Assembly: GCF_900106765.1 (NCBI RefSeq)
Contig: NZ_FNNG01000001.1
Coordinates: forward strand, 313,774-377,773
From: Tepidimicrobium xylanilyticum
Lineage (GTDB): Bacteria > Bacillota > Clostridia > Tissierellales > Tepidimicrobiaceae
Length of the DNA stretch: 64,000 nt
Direction: 5' to 3'
Below, one piece after another: positions 26,172 to 34,123 of this stretch. A program made the translations under genes and the position numbers. Under the pieces are notes generated by a model. That model made no database searches and was not told where the DNA came from. It saw only the letters and a list, made by a program, of their open reading frames with translations. Position 1 is the stretch's first letter. Each line of letters begins with the position of its first letter.

Positions 26172-26963
26172 TCATTGCATAAGGCTTCCAACAAATGTGG
26201 CTAATACCCCAAGTCCTGCTATCAATACTATACTTACGCCTTCACCAGCTTGAGCAAAATTGAACAGTTCTTGGCCTCCTCCTACTGCTACTGCTAAACC
26301 ACCTATAAGACCTACTAATATTCCTATAAACATAATTATAGCTCCTGATCTTTGTCTAGGCCCTGTTTTAGGTAGATCTTCTTCTGGCATTATATCTTCC
26401 CACAACAAATCCCATTTCTTAATCCTAGGATATAATATCATTAGCAGAGGAATTCCTAAAACAAGTGATGGTATTGAATTGTTTAAGGATATTATAGCAC
26501 CTAAGGCGGCAAATGGAACCATGCCAAGCAATTCCAATCCCCATCCTATAATGAGAGCACAGGATAAAGCTCCTCCAATAGCTGCAACGATAAAGGCCCC
26601 TATTTTCCTACCGGATTTTAAGTTGGGTTCCCTGTCATTGGAATCTACTATTCCTAGATTATTCCATATTTTATATGGAACATAGGCAAACATAAAGTTA
26701 CCAACAAAACCAAAAGCACTACCAATTCCTAATGACCCAAAGAAATCCCCTATTAGATTTCCTATGGCAGAACCCCAAGCGCCTGCTGGTCCAAATAGTA
26801 ATCCAAATACTACTGGTAATGCACTAGCAGGTCTAATTTCTGTAATTCCAGGAATTAATACTAAAGATTTAAAAGGAATTAATAAAGCTGCATAAAGTCC
26901 TGCACATAGGGCCACTAAGACCACCATTTTTGTGGATTTCCACATTTTAATGACTTCTTTCAT
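26172..26963 (-). CDS. ECF transporter S component (substrate-binding membrane protein)
   Basis: This 263-residue hydrophobic protein has about 7-8 helices. An N-terminal ECF S-type domain contains ALCAGLYAALLIPF (the AxxAAxxxA-like helix that meets EcfT) and RPASALPVVFGLLFGPAGAWGSAIGNLIGDF. A longer C-terminal extension adds two helices. S proteins decide the substrate of ECF importers. Here EcfT, fused EcfA and nucleoside/sulfur salvage enzymes are in the same operon, so a methylthio- or deoxy-nucleoside, or a methionine precursor, is the likely cargo. A vitamin cannot be excluded. The start ATG 26963 follows AAGGGGG; a longer frame upstream lacks support. Confidence 0.82.
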   Translation of the reverse strand: MKEVIKMWKSTKMVVLVALCAGLYAALLIPFKSLVLIPGITEIRPASALPVVFGLLFGPAGAWGSAIGNLIGDFFGSLGIGSAFGFVGNFMFAYVPYKIWNNLGIVDSNDREPNLKSGRKIGAFIVAAIGGALSCALIIGWGLELLGMVPFAALGAIISLNNSIPSLVLGIPLLMILYPRIKKWDLLWEDIMPEEDLPKTGPRQRSGAIIMFIGILVGLIGGLAVAVGGGQELFNFAQAGEGVSIVLIAGLGVLATFVGSLMQ

Positions 26964-26982
26964 ATGAAATCCCCCTTTTTTA

Positions 26983-27750
26983 TTAGAGTTTAACAATTGC
27001 ATTACTGCAATTGCAATTGTCCTGATTCAAACCCTCGATAAAAACCTTTAAAAATACTTTAGTAATCTTTTCCTTATTCTGTGATAATAACTCGTGCATA
27101 TTATCTATGGTCATGGTTTCTTCCATCCCTGTACACCAGTTGGTTACTATTCCTACCGTTGCATAGCAAATTCCCAATTCCTTTGCCAAAACCACTTCAG
27201 GAACGCTAGTCATTCCTACTACATCGCCACCAAATCTTTTATACATTTTGATTTCACTAGCAGTTTCAAACCTAGGTCCTTCGGTGCAAACATATACTGC
27301 ATCCCCTTTAATATGTATTGATTCAGTTCTTGCAGCTTCATAAAATCTTTGTCTAAGATTTTTACAATAAGGGTCACTCATATCCACATGCTTAACTGGT
27401 TCATTGCCACCTTCAAAGAAGGTTAAAGGCCTTTGTTTAGTAAAATCAATGAAATCCTTAATAACCACAATATCCCCAGGAGCATAATTCTCATTACAAG
27501 ACCCTACTGCTGCTGTTGCATAGACATATTTGACTCCCAATTCCTTTAAAGCCATCATATTTGCCATATAATTTATTAGGTGGGGTGGTACTGAATGGTT
27601 TACTCCATGTCTTGCTAAAAACACTATTTCTTCCCCTTGGACCCTTACTATGTTTACCTCTGCCTTCCCATAAGAGGTTTCTATAGTTTTTGAATAACTA
27701 CCATCACCTATATCATATACTCCTGTACCTCCAATAATGGCTTTCCTCAT
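26983..27750 (-). CDS. mtnP: MTA/MTI-type nucleoside phosphorylase
   Basis: This 255-residue trimeric-type purine nucleoside phosphorylase belongs to the MTAP branch. It cleaves a 5'-modified purine nucleoside with phosphate to a free base and a 5-modified ribose-1-phosphate. IIGGTGVYD, LARHGVNHSVPPHLINY (residues 46-62), TEGPRFETASEIKMY and GMTSVPEVVLAKE are characteristic. Human MTAP has Thr-Asp-Tyr-Asp at the base-binding site; this protein has Thr-Asn-Trp (Asn204). That favours a 6-oxopurine such as methylthioinosine, or relaxed specificity; this is inference. ATG 27750 follows AGGAGGA. The neighbours MtnA and aldolase use its sugar product directly, so no kinase is needed. Confidence 0.88.
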   Translation of the reverse strand: MRKAIIGGTGVYDIGDGSYSKTIETSYGKAEVNIVRVQGEEIVFLARHGVNHSVPPHLINYMANMMALKELGVKYVYATAAVGSCNENYAPGDIVVIKDFIDFTKQRPLTFFEGGNEPVKHVDMSDPYCKNLRQRFYEAARTESIHIKGDAVYVCTEGPRFETASEIKMYKRFGGDVVGMTSVPEVVLAKELGICYATVGIVTNWCTGMEETMTIDNMHELLSQNKEKITKVFLKVFIEGLNQDNCNCSNAIVKL

Positions 27751-27762
27751 GACATTATCCTC

Positions 27763-28521
27763 CTATAATTTAAATGTTATTTTTGCATATATGGAAACTA
27801 ATATTAACAACAGTGTAATTATGAGTATCACATAATCTACACTTCTAAAACTTAATTCCATATAATAAGTTCTTTCCTTATCGTAGCCAAATCCTTTGGA
27901 TTCTAAGGCCATGGAAAATACATTGGTACTCCTTATTACTGAAACGAAGGTTGGTATTATTAGTGGCACATATTTTTTTATCCTTTGGATAAAAGACCCT
28001 GAATCCAAGTCTAAGCCCCTCGACCTCTGAGCTTGAGTAATGGTATAGCTTGTTGCAACTATCATGGGAACTAATCTTATAGCTGTTGAAAATGCAAAGG
28101 CTCCTCTATAAGGTACTTTCAATTTTACCAAACCCAATGATATTCCCTCTATTGTGGTAGAGCTTAAAAATATCATTCCTGAAATTATCATTACATTAAA
28201 TTTAATACCTACCGTTATGCCATAAATGATGCCTTCCAAGGTAATGGGACCTAATAATTTTGTTTCGCCTCCCCTTGTAATAGACCATATGACTATGGAC
28301 ATAAGACCAATCATGAATAGAATTACCCTTATTCGTTTTAAATTGGATAACACTTTCCCCGAATGGCCATATAGAAGTATAATTACTGCTAATGCTAATA
28401 ATATTGGAAGGGATTCGAACAACAATGCAATTACAAAACTTCCAAACATTACTGCCAATTTAGTTCTTGGATCCAGCCTATGTAAAAAAGTGTCCTTATC
28501 AATATATAGGAACATATCCAT
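27763..28521 (-). CDS. ecfT: ECF transporter T component
   Basis: This 252-residue membrane protein couples the ECF ATPases to the S component. It has about five to six helices and two cytoplasmic coupling-helix motifs: AQRSRG near residue 164 and ALESKGFG near 211, matching the family Ala-Arg-Gly pattern. The N-terminal LDPRTKL is a further EcfT hallmark. It starts 4 bp after the fused ATPase gene with GGGGGTG upstream and lies 12 bp before mtnP. Presence of A, T and S genes within one operon suggests a dedicated (group I) ECF importer rather than a shared module. Confidence 0.92.
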   Translation of the reverse strand: MDMFLYIDKDTFLHRLDPRTKLAVMFGSFVIALLFESLPILLALAVIILLYGHSGKVLSNLKRIRVILFMIGLMSIVIWSITRGGETKLLGPITLEGIIYGITVGIKFNVMIISGMIFLSSTTIEGISLGLVKLKVPYRGAFAFSTAIRLVPMIVATSYTITQAQRSRGLDLDSGSFIQRIKKYVPLIIPTFVSVIRSTNVFSMALESKGFGYDKERTYYMELSFRSVDYVILIITLLLILVSIYAKITFKL

Positions 28522-28525
28522 ACGT

Positions 28526-30229
28526 CTACACCCCCTTAGTACATCTAATCATTTCATCTACGGATAATAAGGTTTTCCCTAGCTTATTACTAAAGCTTAC
28601 TATATGAGGTGTTTTTAAATAAGTTTTTAATAACTCCTCCTCTTTTTTAAACACATCTCTAGTACTGCCATATAATACTACCTTCCCATCATTTACTACC
28701 GCTACCTTATGGGCATATTCTGACACTACCCACATGGTATGGGTAATCATAACTATAGTATGTCCCTTTTCATTTAACTGCCTTATCAATTCCATCATTT
28801 GCCTTTGTTCTTTAAAATCTAATCCTGTTGTTGGTTCGTCTAGAATGATTACCTTTGGCCTAGCAGACAGAATTGATGCCACTGCTATCCTCTGCCTCTG
28901 ACCTTTAGTTAATGAAAAGGGGTCTTCTTTTTCAAAGCCTTCCATATCTACTGCTTTCAAAGCCTCTCTTACTCTTTCTTCAATCTCAGTTTCCGAATAA
29001 CCTCTAATTTTAGGACTAAAAGCCACTTCTTCATATACCGTATCTGCAAATATCTGATGGTCCGGATTTTGGAAGGCATAGCCTACAAGCTTTCCAATTT
29101 CAAATATACTTGATTCCTTAGTATCCTTTCCACCTACAATAACCTGTCCCTTAGTAGGCAATAATAGACCATTGAAATGTTTTACCAAAGTGGTTTTTCC
29201 ACTGCCGTTATGACCTAAAATAGCAAGAAATTCTCCTTCTCTTATGGTCAAATTCACGCCCTTTAATGCAGTTTTTCCATTGGGATAGGTATGTTCTAAA
29301 CCCTTTACTTCGATTAATACATCTCCATAGTTTTTTTCTCTTTCCAAATCCTCATTGATTATATTGATATATTCCTTATCATCAATTTCAAGTTTTAAGC
29401 TATTAAACTTTTCTAATCCTTCCTCTGGAGTTAAAGGTAACTCATGACTTTCTAAAGATGAAACTTTTGAAAAATACTTAGGTATTTGTAAAGGCATTAT
29501 TCCTATTCTATCCATCAATTCCACATCTCTTAATATTTCCTCAGGATCCCCATCTCTCAATATATGCCCTTCTTCCATTATTATCAACCTATCAGCATAT
29601 AAGGCTTCTTCTGTCTCATGTTCTATTATTATTAATGTAAGACTGCCCTCTTGATGTAATTCTTTAGCAATGGTAAAAATACCCATTTTGCCTATGGGAT
29701 CTAAATCTGTAGTAGGTTCATCCATGCAGATAATCTTTGGCTTGGAAGCTAAAACTGAACCAATAGCAAGCCTTTGTTTCTGACCTCCCGACAAGGTAGG
29801 AGGTTGTCTATCTTCAAAACCCTCCAATTGGACAGTTTTTAAAACTTCTTTAATTCTCTTCTCTATTTCTGCTCTCTCAACCTTAAAATTTTCTGGGCCA
29901 AAGGCTATTTCCAATTTAGTATTAGTAGAAAATAGCTGGGATTCAAAATCCTGAAATACCAAGCCTATTTCCTTTGCCATTTTACTTACAGGATATTCTT
30001 TAGTATTCATTCCATTGATGAGTACTTGTCCACTGTACTCACCCCTAATAAAATGCGGTATCAAACCATTTAAGCAATTTGCCAAGGTAGATTTGCCTGC
30101 CCCACTAGGACCCATTATTACCACAAACTGACCTTCATCAATATCTAAATTTATATTCTCTATGGCATTGCCATTTTTTTGGTCCTTATATCTAAAAGTT
30201 AAGTTTTCAATGGATACAGCTTTTCCCAT
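28526..30229 (-). CDS. ecfA: ECF transporter ATPase, two ABC domains fused
   Basis: This 567-residue protein contains both ATPase halves of an ECF importer. Domain 1 has Walker A GPSGAGKS (40-47), signature LSGGQ (146-150) and Walker B ICMDEPTTDLD. Domain 2 has GHNGSGKT (339-346), a diverged signature LTKGQ (440-444) and IILDEPTTGLD. A linker of about 60 residues separates them. The single chain replaces separate EcfA1 and EcfA2. The altered second signature suggests one composite ATP site works differently from the other. ATG 30229 starts 12 bp after mtnA with GGGGGAGC upstream. Confidence 0.92.
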   Translation of the reverse strand: MGKAVSIENLTFRYKDQKNGNAIENINLDIDEGQFVVIMGPSGAGKSTLANCLNGLIPHFIRGEYSGQVLINGMNTKEYPVSKMAKEIGLVFQDFESQLFSTNTKLEIAFGPENFKVERAEIEKRIKEVLKTVQLEGFEDRQPPTLSGGQKQRLAIGSVLASKPKIICMDEPTTDLDPIGKMGIFTIAKELHQEGSLTLIIIEHETEEALYADRLIIMEEGHILRDGDPEEILRDVELMDRIGIMPLQIPKYFSKVSSLESHELPLTPEEGLEKFNSLKLEIDDKEYINIINEDLEREKNYGDVLIEVKGLEHTYPNGKTALKGVNLTIREGEFLAILGHNGSGKTTLVKHFNGLLLPTKGQVIVGGKDTKESSIFEIGKLVGYAFQNPDHQIFADTVYEEVAFSPKIRGYSETEIEERVREALKAVDMEGFEKEDPFSLTKGQRQRIAVASILSARPKVIILDEPTTGLDFKEQRQMMELIRQLNEKGHTIVMITHTMWVVSEYAHKVAVVNDGKVVLYGSTRDVFKKEEELLKTYLKTPHIVSFSNKLGKTLLSVDEMIRCTKGV

Positions 30230-30241
30230 TATTGCTCCCCC

Positions 30242-31279
30242 TTATTTTAGTTTTATTATGTTATCCCTAAATGGAGGTTTAATAATTCCCTTCTCTGTAA
30301 TAATACCCGTTATATTTTCATTGGGCGTTACATCAAATGCTGGATTATATACATCTATCCCTTCAGGAGCTATTCTTATATTTTCAATATGGGTTACTTC
30401 TTTGCTATCTCTTTCCTCTATCACTATTTCATCGCCAGTTTCTATGCTGAAATCTATAGTAGAAGTTGGTGCTACTATATAGAAGGGTACATTATACTCC
30501 TTAGCTAGTACGGATAACATAAAAGTACCTATCTTATTGGCAGTATCTCCATTTAAAGCAATTCTATCAGCCCCTACCAAAATGAGATCGACTTTTTTAT
30601 CCCTTATTAATGTGGCAGCTACGCTATCTGCAATAAGCTTAGCTGGTATGCCTTCTTGTACTAATTCCCAAGCTGTAAGCCTTCCTCCTTGTAATCTTGG
30701 TCTAGTTTCATCAGCATAGACGAATATGTCCTTTCCGCTGTAGAAAGCTTCCCTGATCACTCCTAAGGCTGTGCCAAAGCCTGCTGTAGCTAAAGCTCCC
30801 GTATTACAATGGGTTAAAATTGTTGCTTTTTGTCCAACGATCTGGTTACCAATTTCCCCTATTCTCTTGTTGGTTTCAATATCTTCCTTTAATATCCTAT
30901 CTGCTTCCTCCTTTAACTTCATATAAATATCCTCTACTGATAAATCCCTATTTCTTTCAATGAGATTATTCATTCTTTCAATAGCCCACATTAGATTTAC
31001 TGCTGTGGGACGAGACTCATTAAGAAAACTTAGGGCCTTTTTCATATTGGACAAAAATTCTTTCTTTTCGCCATCAATAAATTCCTTGGCTGCTAAAACT
31101 ACTCCATAGGCTGCTGTAGCGCCTATAGCTGGTGCTCCTCTGACAACCATTTCCTTAATAGCATAATATACGTCCTTATAGGTTCTACATTCAAATATTT
31201 CATAGGAAACGGGCAATTTCCTCTGGTCTATTAGGTACAGAGCATCTTCTTTGAATTCTATAGTCTTTATTTCCTTCAT
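30242..31279 (-). CDS. mtnA: 5-methylthioribose-1-phosphate isomerase
   Basis: This 345-residue isomerase converts 5-methylthioribose-1-phosphate to 5-methylthioribulose-1-phosphate. All MtnA marks are present: RGAPAIG (47-53), ESRPTAVNL (88-96), catalytic Cys158 in THCNTGALAT, DETRPRLQGGRLTAWEL, and Asp238 in GADRIALNGDTANKIGTF. Length is typical. In this operon the substrate comes from the phosphorylase and the product can go to the FucA-type aldolase. No mtnB, mtnW, mtnX or mtnD homologue is present, so the oxygen-requiring methionine salvage branch is not encoded here. RBS GGAGAGGG precedes ATG 31279. Confidence 0.94.
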   Translation of the reverse strand: MKEIKTIEFKEDALYLIDQRKLPVSYEIFECRTYKDVYYAIKEMVVRGAPAIGATAAYGVVLAAKEFIDGEKKEFLSNMKKALSFLNESRPTAVNLMWAIERMNNLIERNRDLSVEDIYMKLKEEADRILKEDIETNKRIGEIGNQIVGQKATILTHCNTGALATAGFGTALGVIREAFYSGKDIFVYADETRPRLQGGRLTAWELVQEGIPAKLIADSVAATLIRDKKVDLILVGADRIALNGDTANKIGTFMLSVLAKEYNVPFYIVAPTSTIDFSIETGDEIVIEERDSKEVTHIENIRIAPEGIDVYNPAFDVTPNENITGIITEKGIIKPPFRDNIIKLK

Positions 31280-31298
31280 AATTTCCCTCTCCTTCTAA

Positions 31299-32246
31299 TT
31301 AGTCCATTTTTAAGTCGAATATTACTTTACCTGCCTTTCTATCAAAAGCTTTTTCATAATCCTTTAAGGAACAAATTTCATCAATTAATCCATCTGCTGA
31401 AAACAATTTTCTTTCCATAATCCTCAATGCAGCATCCATAGGTCCACATCTAGACCCTAATATATTTACTTCATTAACCACCCAATTTGTAGGATTCAAT
31501 ACTGTATTGGAATTATAGGTACTCTTTAATATTATAGTCCCTTTTGGCTTTACTATTTCCCCTGCAACAATTAAACCCTGTTCATTCCCAGTACAATCCA
31601 CCACTACATCAAAATACTTATTAATTTTAAGCTCATCTATTAAGGCAACTTTACCTTTATCCTTAACTAAATTCAATTTTTGCAAATGTTTGCCTATTAT
31701 GGTAAGATCACAAGCCGTTAAACTTAGAACCTGAGCTATTAGCTGCCCCAATTTCCCATCTCCAATGATAGCTACCCTATGTTTAGGCTTGATATGAAAC
31801 ATTTCCGTTATCTCTAGTGCTGCAGACAAGGGTTCAGCAAACACAGCTTCTAAGTTGGAAACCCCCTCGGGAACTATATGAATATTATTATTAGGAAGAG
31901 TGATGTAGTCAGCAAAGACCCCATCTTTTCCAATCATCCCAAGAACCTTTCTATCATAACAGTGATTATATAGACCTTCTTTGCAAAACTCACATTGGTA
32001 ACAGCCAATATTAATCTCCCCTACTATCCTCTTTCCTATTAAGTTTTTATCGGTAGAATCCTCAACTATTCCCACAAATTCATGACCTAATATCCCAGTA
32101 AATTTCTTATAGCCCTTTAATATCTCCTTATCAGTATTACATATTCCAGCATATAAAATTTTAATTAAGGATTCATCCTTCTCCATTTTAGGCATGGGGA
32201 TGTCCTCTCTATATTGAAGTTTTCCATCAAAATACAATCCTCGCAT
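31299..32246 (-). CDS. Zinc-dependent alcohol dehydrogenase (MDR family)
   Basis: This 315-residue medium-chain dehydrogenase has catalytic zinc ligands in GICNTD (near 35) and GHEFVG (near 54). A structural zinc site follows the CxxCxxCx7C spacing (CYQCEFCKEG then C, near 82-96), and a Rossmann turn GDGKLGQL lies near 167. It is somewhat shorter than the usual 340-350 residues. It is the first enzyme gene after the regulator and lies 19 bp before mtnA. In this context it may reduce the aldehyde released by the aldolase (methylthioacetaldehyde or acetaldehyde), regenerating NAD(P). Polyol or threonine dehydrogenase activity is the generic alternative. RBS AAAGGGGGTAGG precedes ATG 32246. Confidence 0.88.
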   Translation of the reverse strand: MRGLYFDGKLQYREDIPMPKMEKDESLIKILYAGICNTDKEILKGYKKFTGILGHEFVGIVEDSTDKNLIGKRIVGEINIGCYQCEFCKEGLYNHCYDRKVLGMIGKDGVFADYITLPNNNIHIVPEGVSNLEAVFAEPLSAALEITEMFHIKPKHRVAIIGDGKLGQLIAQVLSLTACDLTIIGKHLQKLNLVKDKGKVALIDELKINKYFDVVVDCTGNEQGLIVAGEIVKPKGTIILKSTYNSNTVLNPTNWVVNEVNILGSRCGPMDAALRIMERKLFSADGLIDEICSLKDYEKAFDRKAGKVIFDLKMD

Positions 32247-32266
32247 CCACCTACCCCCTTTAAGCT

Positions 32267-33004
32267 TTAATAATGCCTTAATCTATTGACCTTAAATTTA
32301 AAAATATCCGGATTAAAGTAATCCATTGAATATATTTGAGGATGCCCTTCTTTATCATAGTGAACCTGGTACAATAATAGGAACAATTGATTTTCTTTAA
32401 TATCCATATGCTTTTTCATTTCCTCCGTTGGAAGGACAGGGATAATATCAGCAGTAGCATATTCTGGTATTATACCAAAATTTTCCTCAAGATATTCAAA
32501 CATGGACTCTTTATCAATATTTTTGGGTATATCTCCAACTATATTACTCCTCTTAATTGTGTCTACACAATATGCCGCAATCTTTCCATCGGCAGTTCTA
32601 ATTCTGGTAAATGTTATAACCTTTTCTTTAGGTTTGAGCTTCATCTTTTGAATCATATCCCTAGTGGGGAGTGACTCTTTTATATCGACCCATTTGGTGC
32701 CTGGCTTATAGCCAAAACTTTCTATTATATCCGTAATGCTCTCCAACTTTTCCAAGCCACTTTCAACTTGAATGGGCACCTTGTTTACAAAAGTACCTTT
32801 CCCATGTATTTTATATAGTATTTTATCCTGTTCTAAGAGAGCTAATGCTTCCCTTACTGTGTACCTACTGACACCAAACATATCTACTAATACAGCTTCT
32901 GAAGGAAGAATATCATCAGGTTGAAGATTTTCCTTCAAAATATATTCAATTATTTTTTTTTTGATTTTTTGGCTTAAGGAAACGGACCTCTCTTTAATAG
33001 GCAT
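32267..33004 (-). CDS. GntR-family regulator (HutC/UTRA subfamily) of the salvage operon
   Basis: This is a 245-residue repressor-type regulator. The N-terminal winged helix contains ILPSEAVLVDMFGVSRYTVREALALLEQ (helix-turn-helix, cited for position, residues about 32-59) and GKGTFV. The C-terminal UTRA domain (about 85-240) binds a small ligand, often a phosphorylated sugar or amine. The start is ATG 33004 with AAAGGAG 11 bases upstream; the upstream ATG at 33043 is inside a palindromic operator and near the predicted transcription start. It heads the operon of ADH, mtnA, ECF, phosphorylase and aldolase, all on the minus strand, so it most likely senses an intermediate of that pathway and represses itself. 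Confidence 0.9.
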   Translation of the reverse strand: MPIKERSVSLSQKIKKKIIEYILKENLQPDDILPSEAVLVDMFGVSRYTVREALALLEQDKILYKIHGKGTFVNKVPIQVESGLEKLESITDIIESFGYKPGTKWVDIKESLPTRDMIQKMKLKPKEKVITFTRIRTADGKIAAYCVDTIKRSNIVGDIPKNIDKESMFEYLEENFGIIPEYATADIIPVLPTEEMKKHMDIKENQLFLLLYQVHYDKEGHPQIYSMDYFNPDIFKFKVNRLRHY

Positions 33005-33020
33005 TAATCTTTTCACTCCT

Positions 33021-33048
33021 TTAACTTGTCTGTCATCAGACATGTTAA
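33021..33048. promoter_or_regulatory. Probable GntR operator, 28-bp interrupted palindrome
   Basis: On the minus strand the half-sites TTAAC, TGTCTG and CAGACA, GTTAA are arranged symmetrically around a 4-base centre (22 of 28 positions in perfect dyad pairs). It covers the predicted transcription start and lies between the -10 box and the ribosome site of the GntR gene, the classical place for an autorepressor. Confidence 0.75.
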
Positions 33049-33052
33049 TTTA

Positions 33053-33081
33053 ATACTAACACTTTTTGAATCTTCTGTCAA
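33053..33081 (-). promoter_or_regulatory. Promoter of the GntR/salvage operon
   Basis: TTGACA (33081-33076), 17-base spacer, TAGTAT (33058-33053). The expected start near 33046 is in the operator. Confidence 0.72.
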
Positions 33082-33148
33082 TAGTTTTGATCCAGTTCAT
33101 GGGAAAATGTAAAAAATGATAATAAATCATTTATTTATTAAAACTATA

Positions 33149-33157
33149 TGGTATAAT
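33149..33157 (+). promoter_or_regulatory. Extended -10 promoter of the foldase gene
   Basis: TGGTATAAT fits an extended -10 element; no good -35 is seen. It lies 34 bp before the TTG start. Confidence 0.5.
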
Positions 33158-33190
33158 CTAAGGAGATGAAATTAGAAAGGTGGAGGACTA

Positions 33191-34075
33191 TTGGAAGGAC
33201 AAATGAATAGTAAAAAGATTATTGCATTACTCTTAGCATTAGCAATGGTGGTAGGAGTATTGGTAACTCTGAAACTTAGTTTTAATAATAATGATGTGGT
33301 TGCCCTAGTCGGGGATGAAAAAATTACTAAAGATGAATTATACGATTTTTTAGTAAAAGCTAATGGTCAGAATGCCTTAGATGCTTTAATTATTAATAAA
33401 ATCATCCTTTTAGAATCTGAAAAAGAAGACATTAAAGTTTCTAAGGAAGAAATCGATGAGCAAAAAAATAAGATGATTGAAAACATGGGAGGGCAAGAAG
33501 CTTATAAATCAGCTCTTCAGCTCTATGGAATATCTGAAGAAGAACTTGAACACGATATAGAGATGAATCTATACCTTAAAAAGCTATTGGAGTCCAGAAT
33601 CCCTATAACCGAAGAGGAAATGAAGCAATACTTTGAAAAAAATAAGAATTCCTTTAGACAGGAAGAACAAGTAAAGGCTCGCCATATATTAGTAGATAGT
33701 GAAGAAACCGCTTTAGAAGTAAAGAAAAAACTAGATGAAGGAGAGAAGTTTGAAGACTTGGCAAAGGATTATTCAATAGATCTTAGCAATAGTCAACAAG
33801 GTGGAGACTTAGGCTTCTTCGGAAGAGGAAGGATGGTAGAAGAATTTGAGGAAGTAGCCTTTTCTTTGGGAATTGGTGAAATCAGTGAACCTGTAAAAAC
33901 TGAGTTTGGTTACCATATCATTAAAGTAGAAGATAGGAAGGAAGAAAAGGAACCAGATTTTGAAAATAGCAAGGATGAAATAAAGGATCTATTATTCCAA
34001 GAAAGATTCCAAGAAACTTATGATACTTGGTTGCAAGAAAAATTAGAAGAATATGAAATTCAAACATTCCTATAA
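33191..34075 (+). CDS. PrsA/SurA-like parvulin peptidyl-prolyl isomerase
   Basis: This 294-residue membrane-tethered foldase assists folding of exported proteins. An N-terminal hydrophobic anchor (residues about 9-28, [18 protein letters not shown]) has no lipobox Cys, unlike classical PrsA. A SurA-N-like helical region (about 45-150) is followed by a parvulin domain (about 163-255) with [20 protein letters not shown] and [11 protein letters not shown]. The start is TTG 33191 after GGTGGAGG or ATG 33203; both give the same anchor. It is monocistronic with a terminator, and divergent from the GntR gene. The many SLH proteins nearby are plausible clients. Confidence 0.9.
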   Translation: MEGQMNSKKIIALLLALAMVVGVLVTLKLSFNNNDVVALVGDEKITKDELYDFLVKANGQNALDALIINKIILLESEKEDIKVSKEEIDEQKNKMIENMGGQEAYKSALQLYGISEEELEHDIEMNLYLKKLLESRIPITEEEMKQYFEKNKNSFRQEEQVKARHILVDSEETALEVKKKLDEGEKFEDLAKDYSIDLSNSQQGGDLGFFGRGRMVEEFEEVAFSLGIGEISEPVKTEFGYHIIKVEDRKEEKEPDFENSKDEIKDLLFQERFQETYDTWLQEKLEEYEIQTFL

Positions 34076-34093
34076 GATTCAAATATAATATGA

Positions 34094-34119
34094 AAGGCAA
34101 GGGGTTAATCCCTTGCCTT
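34094..34119 (+). terminator. Terminator of the foldase gene
   Basis: AAGGCAAGGG pairs with CCCTTGCCTT around GTTAAT, followed by GTCTTTAT. The core GGCAAGGGGT is also found in the hairpin at 39792. Confidence 0.75.
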
Positions 34120-34123
34120 GTCT

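Noticed and set aside
33005-33043. Longer GntR protein starting at 33043
   Set aside because: That ATG has no ribosome site, lies inside the palindrome and is only a few bases after the predicted transcription start.
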